This document shows, piece by piece, positions 42,477-50,916 of a DNA stretch of 64,000 nt. Source of the stretch: Ruminococcus sp. (GTDB lineage Bacteria; Bacillota; Clostridia; Oscillospirales; Ruminococcaceae); assembly GCA_029062165.1 (NCBI GenBank), contig JAIDQQ010000023.1, positions 186,001 through 250,000 on the forward strand, read 5' to 3'. A program made the position numbers and the translations under genes. Positions within the stretch are counted from its first letter, which is position 1. Each line of letters starts with the position of its first letter. The notes beneath the pieces are model-generated. The model was not told the origin of the DNA, did no database searches, and saw only the letters and a list, made by a program, of their open reading frames with translations.

Positions 42477-43784
42477 ATGTATAAAGTATTTTTTATAACT
42501 TTTGGCTGTAAAGTCAATCAGTATGAAACAGAATGTCTGAAAACTTCTTTTCAGAATAACGGCTATGAAATTTCCGTCAAGCCCGACGGTACAGACGTTA
42601 TTATTATAAATTCCTGTACCGTTACGGAATACGGCGACAATGACGTTATTGCAACGCTCCGGAAAATGCGGAAGAAATTTCCTTCGGCGGTAATTGCCCT
42701 GACAGGTTGTTACCCACAGGCTAACACTGAATCATCTGAAAATCTTTCCGGTGCTGATATAATAACCGGTACTAAAAACCGCTCCGAAACAGTCCGGCTT
42801 GTAACTGAATATCTCGAAAACCATGAACACAGAATATCTATAGAAAAATATTCCGTAAATGATACGTTTGAAACCCTTGACTTTCCGGCTTTTGAAAATA
42901 ATACCCGCACTTTCATGAAAATTCAGGACGGTTGTAACCAGTTCTGTACTTACTGTATTATTCCCTACGCCCGTGGCAGATGTCGTTCACGTCAGCTTGA
43001 ATCAGTCAGGGCGGAGGCAGAAAATTCCGCACGTATGGGCAAAAAGGAAATAGTCCTTACAGGTATAAACCTTGCATTTTACGGTACGGAATACGGAATT
43101 GACCTCGCCGACGCTGTGGAAGTGTGTTCCGCTGTCGACGGCATAGAACGTATCCGCTTAGGGTCTCTCGAACCGGAAAAAATGTCAGATGATTTATTGA
43201 AACGTCTTTCGGCTGTACCGGAATTATGTCCGCAGTTTCACCTGTCATTACAGAGCGGTTGTGACCGGACGTTAAAAGCCATGAACCGTCATTACAATAC
43301 CGCTGAATATTATGAACTTGTTCAGAAAATAAGAAAATATTTTTCGGAATGTTCTTTCACTACTGATATTATGGTAGGTTTCCCCGACGAAACAGACGAA
43401 GATTTCAGAAAATCAATGAAATTTGTGGAAAAAATAGGATTCAGTCGTGTACACGTGTTCCGTTATTCGAGACGCAAAGGCACTCCGGCTGACAGAATGT
43501 CCGGACAGATTCCCGAACACATAAAAATATCACGTTCCGCCGAGATGATTAAAACCGCTGAAAAATCACGTGAAAAATATATGCGTTCTCTCGTCGGGAA
43601 AACTGTAAAAGTCCTTTTTGAACGTGAAAACTGTACAGATTTCCACAAGGGTTATGCACCGGATTATACATTAATAAAAATTCCTTGTGAAAATTCTGAA
43701 AAAAGTTTGCGTAATGAGATTTTTTATGTTACAATAGAAGAAAGTCATTCCGATTTCTGCACCGGCAGAATCGTGTATGAATAA
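42477..43784 (+). CDS. mtaB: tRNA t6A37 methylthiotransferase
   Basis: This 435-residue radical-SAM enzyme converts t6A37 to ms2t6A37 in tRNAs reading ANN codons. The N-terminal domain has the cluster cysteines in FGCKVNQYE, NSCTVTE and LTGCYPQ. The radical-SAM CxxxCxxC is in GCNQFCTYCIIPYARGRCRS, followed by VLTGINLAFYG and LSLQSGCD. A TRAM-like C-terminal region begins near 365. It is upstream of purL with a 29-nt gap. Confidence 0.93.
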   Translation: MYKVFFITFGCKVNQYETECLKTSFQNNGYEISVKPDGTDVIIINSCTVTEYGDNDVIATLRKMRKKFPSAVIALTGCYPQANTESSENLSGADIITGTKNRSETVRLVTEYLENHEHRISIEKYSVNDTFETLDFPAFENNTRTFMKIQDGCNQFCTYCIIPYARGRCRSRQLESVRAEAENSARMGKKEIVLTGINLAFYGTEYGIDLADAVEVCSAVDGIERIRLGSLEPEKMSDDLLKRLSAVPELCPQFHLSLQSGCDRTLKAMNRHYNTAEYYELVQKIRKYFSECSFTTDIMVGFPDETDEDFRKSMKFVEKIGFSRVHVFRYSRRKGTPADRMSGQIPEHIKISRSAEMIKTAEKSREKYMRSLVGKTVKVLFERENCTDFHKGYAPDYTLIKIPCENSEKSLRNEIFYVTIEESHSDFCTGRIVYE

Positions 43785-43813
43785 AAAATAATTTTAGAAA
43801 TGGAGATTTTAAT

Positions 43814-46800
43814 ATGTCCGTATTCAGAATTTATTCCGAAAAAAAACCGGAATTTGCCGTTGAAGCACAGTCTGTACTGAATGATGTCCGTACAGCATTA
43901 AGACTTAATTTAAACGGTCTGCGTATTCTCAACAGATACGATGCCGACAATCTTAGCGAGGCAGATTTCAAAGCCTCCGTAAACACGGTCTTTTCAGAAC
44001 CGGCTGTAGATGTCGTATATGAAGAACTTCCGGAAATCACTCCCGACGACAGAATTTTTGCCGTTGAGTATCTCCCTGGGCAGTTTGACCAGCGTGCAGA
44101 CAGTTGTGAGCAGTGTATACAGATTCTCCGACAAGGCGAAAGATGTCGTGTAAGAAACGCACGTGTATATATCGTCTCCGGAAGTATCACCGACGAAGAA
44201 TTTGACAGACTGAAATCGTATATTATAAACCCTGTCGAAAGCCGTGAAGCCTTACTCGAAAAGCCGGAAACTCTCGATACCAATTACGATATACCCGAAA
44301 CTGTAAGAACTCTGAACGGTTTCATTGACCTTGATTCCGACGGTCTTCACGATTTCATTAAACATTATGGTCTCGCTATGGATTTCGACGATATTAAATT
44401 CTGTCAGAAATATTTCCGTGACGAAGAACAACGTGACCCTACAATAACGGAAATAAAGATGATTGACACATACTGGTCTGACCATTGCAGACATACAACT
44501 TTCCTGACGAACATAGAAAACGTAAATATAGAAACTCCGTATATCAGGGACACCTATAATAAATATCTTGCTGTCCGTGAGGAACTCGGACGCACTGAAA
44601 GACCTGTAACTCTTATGGATTTGGCAACTATTGCCGTCAGAAAACTCAAAGCCGACGGATTACTTGATGACCTCGACGAGAGTGAGGAAATAAATGCCTG
44701 CTCCGTAAAAATAAAGGTAGATGTTGACGGTCAGCAGGAAGACTGGATATTAATGTTTAAGAACGAGACACACAATCACCCGACTGAAATAGAACCTTTC
44801 GGCGGTGCGGCAACGTGTCTCGGCGGTGCAATCCGTGACCCTCTTTCAGGACGTTCTTATGTATATCAGGCTATGCGTGTTACCGGTGCGGCAAATCCGC
44901 TTGTACCTGTCGAGGACACTATAGCCGGAAAACTTCCGCAACGTAAAATAACTGTTGGTGCGTCTAACGGTTATAGTTCATACGGCAATCAGATTGGACT
45001 TGCTACCGGACACGTTGCAGAAGTATATCACCCTGGGTACGTCGCAAAGAGAATGGAAATAGGTGCAGTAGTCGGAGCAGCTCCGGCAGAAAATATCCGT
45101 CGTGAAAGACCAGTCGCCGGTGACATAGTAGTACTTCTCGGCGGAAAAACCGGCAGAGATGGTTGTGGTGGTGCTACAGGTTCTTCAAAATCGCATACAC
45201 TCGAATCCCTCGAAAACTGTGGTGCGGAAGTACAGAAAGGTAATCCGCCGGAGGAAAGAAAATTACAGCGACTTTTCAGAAATCCGGAAGTCACTAAAAT
45301 GATTAAACGCTGTAACGATTTCGGAGCAGGTGGCGTATCTGTTGCAATAGGCGAACTTACTGACGGACTTGTTATAAATCTTAACGCCGTACCGAAAAAA
45401 TATGACGGTCTTGACGGTACGGAAATAGCTATCAGCGAATCACAGGAGAGAATGGCTGTTGTAATCGCTCCGGAAGACGTTGAAAAATTCATGGCGGAAG
45501 CAAGAAAAGAAAATCTTGAGGCTACTGTCGTTGCAGATGTAGTCGACGAACCACGTCTTAAAATGAACTGGAACGGCAATACTATAGTAAATCTTTCAAG
45601 AGATTTCCTCAACTCAAACGGTGCTATAAAGTACACCGATATTAACATTGAAGAACCTCTTTTCACGGAAGACGAAATTTTCACAGACAGTCCGGAAACA
45701 TGGTCAGAAATTATTTCAAACCTGAATGTATGTTCACAGAAAGGTCTCGTTGAAAAATTTGACTCTACAATCGGAGCAGGTACAGTACTGATGCCATACG
45801 GTGGTGTGTATCAGATGACACCTTCACAGGCAATGGTAGCTAAAATACCAGTACTAAAGGGCGAAACTAATACTTGTTCCGTAATGGGTTGGGGATATAA
45901 TCCCGATATTTCTGAAAAAAGTCCTTATCATGGTGCAATGCTTGCGGTTGTGGAATCCATTGCGAAAGTAGTAGGTGCTGGCGGTTCATATAAGAAGTGC
46001 TGGCTGACTTTTCAGGAATATTTTGAACGTACACAGAATGACCCGAAACGTTGGGGAAAACCAATGTCGGCACTTCTCGGAGCGTTCAAAGCACAGCTTG
46101 AAATGGGTTGTGGTTCGATAGGCGGTAAGGATTCAATGTCTGGTACTTTCGAGAATATCGACGTTCCGCCAACGCTTGTATCTTTTGCGGTATCTACTGC
46201 ACAGGCAAACAAGGTTGTTTCCACGGAGTTCAAGAAAGCCGGAAATGATGTAATAATGTTAGTACCCGAATACGACAGAAACGGACTTCCGGTATTTGCA
46301 AGTCTCAAGAAAGTTTTCGACAAGGTGGAAAATCTCATATCTTCCGGACGTGCAAACGCCGTATGGACTATCGGATATGGTGGTGTTGCCGAGGGTATCG
46401 CTAAAATGTGTTTCGGTAACAGATTAGGTTTTGAATTTTCTGCACGTCTCACACCGGCGGAGTTGTATAAATCAAGATATGGTGCGTTTATAGTGGAAGT
46501 TCTCGGTAAAGCGGAATCTGACGAATTTGTTATAGGACGTACTATTTCAGATTACAAGATTTATACAAAGAATTATTCCGTAAGTCTCGACAGTCTCCAG
46601 AGAGCGTGGGAAAGTAAATTAGAGCCTGTTTTCCCGTGCAGAATAAGAACTACTGACGCTACACCACAGACTTACTCCTATGAAAGTTACAGCAGAAAAT
46701 CAGCGTCTGTAAAAGTAGCTGAACCTAAAGTATTGATACCGGTATTCCCTGGTACTAACTGCGAATACGATACCGCAAGAGCTTTTGAAAAAGCCGGTGC

Positions 46801-47518
46801 AAAGGCTGAAATCGTAGTAATAAAGAATCTCTCACCGGCTGACCTCGAAGACAGTATAAACTATTTTGAAAAGTCCGTAAGGGATTCACAGATAATCATG
46901 ATTCCAGGTGGATTCAGTGGCGGTGACGAACCCGAAGGTAGCGGAAAATTCATTACGGCATTTTTCCGTAATCCGAAGATAAAAAATGCTGTCCATGAAC
47001 TTCTCAAACACCGTGACGGTCTTATGTTAGGTATCTGTAACGGTTTTCAGGCATTAATAAAACTCGGTCTTGTACCTTTCGGCGAAATAACCGATATGAC
47101 TGACGATTCACCTACACTTACATTCAATACGATAGCAAGACATCAGTCAATGATGGTCAATACCCGAATAGCTTCCAATAAGTCGCCGTGGCTGTATGGT
47201 TGTGAAATAGGCGATATCCATACAGTACCGATTTCACACGGTGAGGGACGTTTTGTAGCACCTCCGGCATTGATACAGCGTCTTGCCAATGAAGGTCAGA
47301 TTGCTACACAGTACGTCGATACAGAGGGTAATCCCACTATGGATATACGCTATAATCCTAATACTTCCGTCGACGCTATAGAGGGTATCACCTCTCCGGA
47401 CGGACGTGTTTTCGGAAAAATGGGTCATTCCGAACGTAAAGGAAGTTACATCTGTAAGAACGTTGACGGCAACAAAGACCAGAAAATTTTTGAAAACGGC
47501 GTAAAATACTTCAAATAA
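43814..47518 (+). CDS. purL: Phosphoribosylformylglycinamidine synthase, single chain
   Basis: This 1234-residue enzyme converts FGAR and glutamine to FGAM in purine synthesis. Synthetase half: DTYWSDHCRHTTF, ETHNHPTEIEPFGGAATC, GGATGSSKSH and the second GSIGGKDSMSG repeat. The glutaminase domain (from about 970) has PGTNCEYDTARAFEKAGA, GGFSGGDEPEGSGKF and the nucleophile in GICNGFQAL, with HGEGRF near the end. One long chain, unlike the PurS-PurQ-PurL sets of Bacillus. A terminator follows. Confidence 0.96.
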   Translation: MSVFRIYSEKKPEFAVEAQSVLNDVRTALRLNLNGLRILNRYDADNLSEADFKASVNTVFSEPAVDVVYEELPEITPDDRIFAVEYLPGQFDQRADSCEQCIQILRQGERCRVRNARVYIVSGSITDEEFDRLKSYIINPVESREALLEKPETLDTNYDIPETVRTLNGFIDLDSDGLHDFIKHYGLAMDFDDIKFCQKYFRDEEQRDPTITEIKMIDTYWSDHCRHTTFLTNIENVNIETPYIRDTYNKYLAVREELGRTERPVTLMDLATIAVRKLKADGLLDDLDESEEINACSVKIKVDVDGQQEDWILMFKNETHNHPTEIEPFGGAATCLGGAIRDPLSGRSYVYQAMRVTGAANPLVPVEDTIAGKLPQRKITVGASNGYSSYGNQIGLATGHVAEVYHPGYVAKRMEIGAVVGAAPAENIRRERPVAGDIVVLLGGKTGRDGCGGATGSSKSHTLESLENCGAEVQKGNPPEERKLQRLFRNPEVTKMIKRCNDFGAGGVSVAIGELTDGLVINLNAVPKKYDGLDGTEIAISESQERMAVVIAPEDVEKFMAEARKENLEATVVADVVDEPRLKMNWNGNTIVNLSRDFLNSNGAIKYTDINIEEPLFTEDEIFTDSPETWSEIISNLNVCSQKGLVEKFDSTIGAGTVLMPYGGVYQMTPSQAMVAKIPVLKGETNTCSVMGWGYNPDISEKSPYHGAMLAVVESIAKVVGAGGSYKKCWLTFQEYFERTQNDPKRWGKPMSALLGAFKAQLEMGCGSIGGKDSMSGTFENIDVPPTLVSFAVSTAQANKVVSTEFKKAGNDVIMLVPEYDRNGLPVFASLKKVFDKVENLISSGRANAVWTIGYGGVAEGIAKMCFGNRLGFEFSARLTPAELYKSRYGAFIVEVLGKAESDEFVIGRTISDYKIYTKNYSVSLDSLQRAWESKLEPVFPCRIRTTDATPQTYSYESYSRKSASVKVAEPKVLIPVFPGTNCEYDTARAFEKAGAKAEIVVIKNLSPADLEDSINYFEKSVRDSQIIMIPGGFSGGDEPEGSGKFITAFFRNPKIKNAVHELLKHRDGLMLGICNGFQALIKLGLVPFGEITDMTDDSPTLTFNTIARHQSMMVNTRIASNKSPWLYGCEIGDIHTVPISHGEGRFVAPPALIQRLANEGQIATQYVDTEGNPTMDIRYNPNTSVDAIEGITSPDGRVFGKMGHSERKGSYICKNVDGNKDQKIFENGVKYFK

Positions 47519-47530
47519 ATCTTTAAATAA

Positions 47531-47556
47531 AGGACGGAAGTTTTTTCCGTCCTTTT
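47531..47556 (+). terminator. purL terminator
   Basis: Stem GGACGGAA/TTCCGTCC with a 5-nt loop is followed by TTTT. Confidence 0.85.
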
Positions 47557-47573
47557 ACCGAAAGGAATAATTT

Positions 47574-48182
47574 ATGGCATATTATCTGATAGACTATGAA
47601 AATGTACACGTTTCCGGAATGGACGGTTTCAGCAATCTTACAGCAGATGACAAAATTGTTATATTCTACAGCGATAATTCCAACAGTCTTACTTTTGAAA
47701 TACATCAGCAACTTATGGACGCTTTATGCAAAGTGGAGTATCACAAAGCGGAAACAGGTTCAAAAAATGCACTTGATTTTCAGCTTTCGTCATATCTCGG
47801 ATATCTGATAAGGGCAAGCAAAAAAAAATCCGATAACCGATTCTTTATTGTATCGAGAGATAACGGTTTTTCAGTTTTGTGTACTTACTGGAAAAATAAA
47901 AATATATCTGTTGAAATGGTAGTCAACCTTAACGGTGACAAAAATGCTGAATCACCGGAAAAAACTGAATTTATTATAGAAAATTTCAATGAAATAGAAA
48001 AAGTGGTTTCATTAGTCGTTTCAGAAAAGCCGGAGATTGATTTGGTTGTTTCTGCCGTGAGAGAAAGCAATACAAGAACTGAATTATCACGTAAACTTGT
48101 TTCTTATTTCAGAGACGGAACAAAAGTTCACGAAATATTTACGGCTCTCAAGCCATTTATTAAAAATATGCCGGGGCAGTAA
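47574..48182 (+). CDS. PIN/NYN-like predicted RNase
   Basis: This 202-residue protein has a PIN-like fold. The acidic site is seen in YYLIDYENVHV (Asp7, Glu9, Asn10), in NALDFQLSSYLGYL, and in RFFIVSRDNGFSVL. Such domains cleave RNA with bound metal. The C-terminal part (about 135-202) is helical and lacks recognised motifs. It starts shortly after the purL terminator with no clear promoter of its own. The target is unknown. Confidence 0.75.
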   Translation: MAYYLIDYENVHVSGMDGFSNLTADDKIVIFYSDNSNSLTFEIHQQLMDALCKVEYHKAETGSKNALDFQLSSYLGYLIRASKKKSDNRFFIVSRDNGFSVLCTYWKNKNISVEMVVNLNGDKNAESPEKTEFIIENFNEIEKVVSLVVSEKPEIDLVVSAVRESNTRTELSRKLVSYFRDGTKVHEIFTALKPFIKNMPGQ

Positions 48183-48211
48183 AATTTTTGTGAAAATAAA
48201 CATTTTATCTA

Positions 48212-48240
48212 TTGACTTATGTTATTTTTTAGTGTATAAT
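48212..48240 (+). promoter_or_regulatory. glgA promoter
   Basis: TTGACT (48212-48217), a 17-bp spacer and TATAAT (48235-48240). Confidence 0.8.
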
Positions 48241-48291
48241 AAAAACAGACAGAATTAATCTGCATATAAATTTAAAAGGAGTATGATTGCA

Positions 48292-49746
48292 TTGAAAAAT
48301 ATTTTATTTGCAGCCTCTGAATGTGTGCCTTTCGTAAAAACCGGCGGTCTTGCCGATGTTGTGGGTGCGCTTCCGAAGTACATCAACAAAAACGAATTTG
48401 ACGTGAGGGTTATTCTTCCTTACTATACCTGTATTCCGGCAAAGTACAGAGATAATTTCAGGTACGTCACACACTTCTACATGGATTACGGCATGAGGGA
48501 AAATAACGTTCATGTCGGAATCATGGAGTATGAATTTAATGGTATAAAGTTCTATTTCGTGGATAACGAATATTACTTCAAATGCGATACTCCGTATTCT
48601 GCTGATTTGAAGTGGGATATAGAAAGATTTACATTTTTCTGTAAGGCTGTACTTGCTATTCTGCCGGTTATAGGTTTCCGTCCGGATATAATCCACTGTC
48701 ACGACTGGCAGGCATCACTTATTCCGGTGTTCATGCACTCTACTTTCGCAACGAATCCTTTTTACAGTTCCACAAAGTCAATCATGACTATCCATAACCT
48801 TAAATTTCAGGGTGTATGGAATATTGATACTTTCAAGTATAATACGGCATTACCGCAGTATATGTTTACGCCGGATAAACTGGAGTTCAAAAAAGACGCC
48901 AATATGTTAAAGGGTGGTCTCGTATACGCCGACTACATAACCACTGTAAGCGAAACTTATGCAGAAGAAATAAAATATCCGTTCTATGGCGAACAGCTTG
49001 ACGGTTTACTCCGTGCGAGGTCTGCTTCACTCCGTGGTATCGTGAACGGTATCGACTATAATGTTTTTGACCCTAACAACGATAAGCACATCTATAAGGA
49101 ATATCATGCAAAGAATTTCAAGAAGAAAAAAGCAGTCAACAAGGCTGAACTTCAGAAAGAACTGGGCTTGCCTGTTGACCCTAATAAATACATGATAGCT
49201 ATTATATCACGTCTCACAGACCAGAAAGGTCTTGACCTGATAAGTTATACAATGGAGCGTATCTGCGACGAAAATACACAGTTTGTCGTAATCGGTACAG
49301 GTGACCACCGTTACGAAGATATGTTCCGTCATTATCAGTGGAAATATCCGGACAGGGTTTCCGCAAATATACTCTATTCTGACCCTCTTGCACATAAACT
49401 GTACGCCGCTGCCGACGCTATGTTAATGCCATCACTGTTTGAACCGTGCGGACTTACACAGCTTATCTCGCTCCGGTATGGTACAGTGCCGATAGTCCGT
49501 GAAACAGGTGGTCTTAAAGATACCGTACAGCCATACAACGAATTTGATGGTACTGGTACAGGCTTCTCATTTGCCAACTACAACGCCGAAGAAATGCTTG
49601 GTGTTATAAACTACTCCAAACACATTTACTTCAATCACCGTGACCAGTGGGACAAAATGGTTTACAGAGGCATGACTACTGACTATTCATGGAACAGTTC
49701 AGCTAAACAGTACGAAGGTATGTACAGCTGGATTATTAACTGGTAA
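48292..49746 (+). CDS. glgA: Glycogen synthase (ADP-glucose)
   Basis: This 484-residue GT5 enzyme extends alpha-1,4-glucan from ADP-glucose. It has the ADP-glucose motif KTGGLADVVGALPK, CHDWQASLIP, ISRLTDQKGLDL, PSLFEPCGLTQL and ETGGLKDTV. I favour the TTG start at 48292 (MKNILFAASECVPF), spaced 10 nt from AAAGGAG, over ATG 48283 which lies too close to that site. No other glg gene is adjacent. Confidence 0.95.
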   Translation: MKNILFAASECVPFVKTGGLADVVGALPKYINKNEFDVRVILPYYTCIPAKYRDNFRYVTHFYMDYGMRENNVHVGIMEYEFNGIKFYFVDNEYYFKCDTPYSADLKWDIERFTFFCKAVLAILPVIGFRPDIIHCHDWQASLIPVFMHSTFATNPFYSSTKSIMTIHNLKFQGVWNIDTFKYNTALPQYMFTPDKLEFKKDANMLKGGLVYADYITTVSETYAEEIKYPFYGEQLDGLLRARSASLRGIVNGIDYNVFDPNNDKHIYKEYHAKNFKKKKAVNKAELQKELGLPVDPNKYMIAIISRLTDQKGLDLISYTMERICDENTQFVVIGTGDHRYEDMFRHYQWKYPDRVSANILYSDPLAHKLYAAADAMLMPSLFEPCGLTQLISLRYGTVPIVRETGGLKDTVQPYNEFDGTGTGFSFANYNAEEMLGVINYSKHIYFNHRDQWDKMVYRGMTTDYSWNSSAKQYEGMYSWIINW

Positions 49747-49755
49747 AATAATTCC

Positions 49756-49788
49756 GGACGGACATGAAAAACTGTCCGTCCTGTTTTT
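49756..49788 (+). terminator. glgA terminator
   Basis: Perfect 9-bp stem GGACGGACA/TGTCCGTCC with an 8-nt loop, followed by TGTTTTT. Confidence 0.9.
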
Positions 49789-49803
49789 CAGGGAGTGATT
49801 TTT

Positions 49804-50457
49804 TTGAAAATAAAGGGTGCTGTCTTTGATATGGACGGTCTTATGTTCGATACCGAAAAATTACTTGTACGTTTCTGGAAAGAATCGGCTTATTCATACG
49901 GCTACAGCATGACCGACGAAAACGTATTTGAAATAAGAAGTCTGTCACGGAAATATTCCGTACCTCTTTTAAAAAGCATTTTCGGTGAAGATTTTCCGTT
50001 TGAAGAAGTCCGGAACAGGCGTATAACTTTCATGAATGAATACATTGATACATACGGCTTTGAGGTGAAAAAAGGTCTTTATGAACTGCTTGACTTCCTG
50101 AAAGAAAATAATTATCTTATAGCCGTCGCAACCGCTACTGACCGTATAAGAGCTGAAAGTTATCTGAAAAAAGCCGGTGTATACGAATATTTTGATACAA
50201 TTATCTGCGGAGATATGGTAAAAAACGGCAAGCCCGAACCGGATATTTATATCACGGCTTGTACTGAATCAGGTTTATCGCCGGAAGAATGCGTTGCCTT
50301 TGAGGATTCCCCGAATGGTATAAAATCGGCTTATTCAGCAGGATGTCGGGTGATAATGATTCCTGACCTCACACAACCTGACGACAGCATTAAACCTATG
50401 CTAAGCGGAGTTTATGAAAGTCTCGACAAGGCAACAGAATTTTTCAAGGAGGTCTGA
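49804..50457 (+). CDS. HAD-superfamily hydrolase, beta-phosphoglucomutase-like
   Basis: This 217-residue HAD protein has the nucleophile motif GAVFDMDGLMFDTE, a helical cap (about 15-90), motif II in AVATATDR, and the Lys/acidic motif KPEPDIY with VAFEDSPNGIKSAYSAG. It is of the subclass that includes beta-phosphoglucomutase and sugar or glycolate phosphatases. A TTG start at 49804 fits the GGGAG site; a GTG at 49795 overlaps it. The position after glgA suggests sugar-phosphate metabolism, but the substrate is not readable. Confidence 0.88.
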   Translation: MKIKGAVFDMDGLMFDTEKLLVRFWKESAYSYGYSMTDENVFEIRSLSRKYSVPLLKSIFGEDFPFEEVRNRRITFMNEYIDTYGFEVKKGLYELLDFLKENNYLIAVATATDRIRAESYLKKAGVYEYFDTIICGDMVKNGKPEPDIYITACTESGLSPEECVAFEDSPNGIKSAYSAGCRVIMIPDLTQPDDSIKPMLSGVYESLDKATEFFKEV

Positions 50458-50460
50458 AAT

Positions 50461-50715
50461 ATGTCAGGTAAAACAAGCGTATCTGAAATTTTTGAAATTC
50501 CTGCGTACTATTACTTCGCAAGCGGTAATGACTATTCAGGCAGTAGAGGTGATTTTTCGTATAAGATTAAGAACGGCAGTTCGCTGAAATGTCTGACATG
50601 GCATGGTAAACTGTGTTCCATGAAAGCCGTCATAGAAAACGAAAAGGATTTTGAAAAAACTCCGGAGGGTTTCGCTGAAATGATAAAATGGCTTGAAAGT
50701 CTGATTAATAATTAA
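50461..50715 (+). CDS. Unknown 84-residue protein
   Basis: A small soluble protein three bases after the HAD gene stop, with AAGGAGG overlapping the end of that gene. Features are EIPAYYYFASGNDYSGS, a strand-rich centre with Cys (LKCLTWHGKLCS), and a C-terminal helix EGFAEMIKWLESLINN. No family is recognised. Tight coupling to the HAD gene supports it being real. Confidence 0.65.
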   Translation: MSGKTSVSEIFEIPAYYYFASGNDYSGSRGDFSYKIKNGSSLKCLTWHGKLCSMKAVIENEKDFEKTPEGFAEMIKWLESLINN

Positions 50716-50717
50716 GA

Positions 50718-50838
50718 ATGTACCTTATGTATGATAAACTGCATTTTCATAACTTTTCTGACTGATTATATTATATATATATTATATATTCTTCTATAGA
50801 AAGTTTTAAAAATGGTACATATGGTACATAAGGTACAT
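50718..50838. repeat. Short element with 14-bp terminal inverted repeats
   Basis: ATGTACCTTATGTA (50718-50731) and TACATAAGGTACAT (50825-50838) are perfect inverted repeats bounding a 121-bp AT-rich, non-coding element. The right end also holds three direct GGTACAT units (within 50814-50838). The form resembles a miniature inverted-repeat element, with no open reading frame. Mobility is inference. Confidence 0.55.
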
Positions 50839-50856
50839 CTTTTTAATTAATAACTT

Positions 50857-50913
50857 ATAATTCATAATGCATAATTAAAATAATTCTTAATTATGCATTT
50901 TTAATTATGAATT
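50857..50913. repeat. AT-rich palindromic repeat, copy 1
   Basis: Arms ATAATTCATAATGCATAATT (from 50857) and the complementary AATTATGCAT...AATTATGAATT (50889-50913) form a long imperfect hairpin between the 84-residue gene and the pseudokinase stop. Similar sequence recurs at 56373 and 59210. Confidence 0.7.
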
Positions 50914-50916
50914 GTT

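Noticed and set aside
45028-45684. A 218-codon leftward reading frame inside purL
   Set aside because: Ser/Pro/Thr-rich antisense product of a conserved PurL region, with no promoter or ribosome site.
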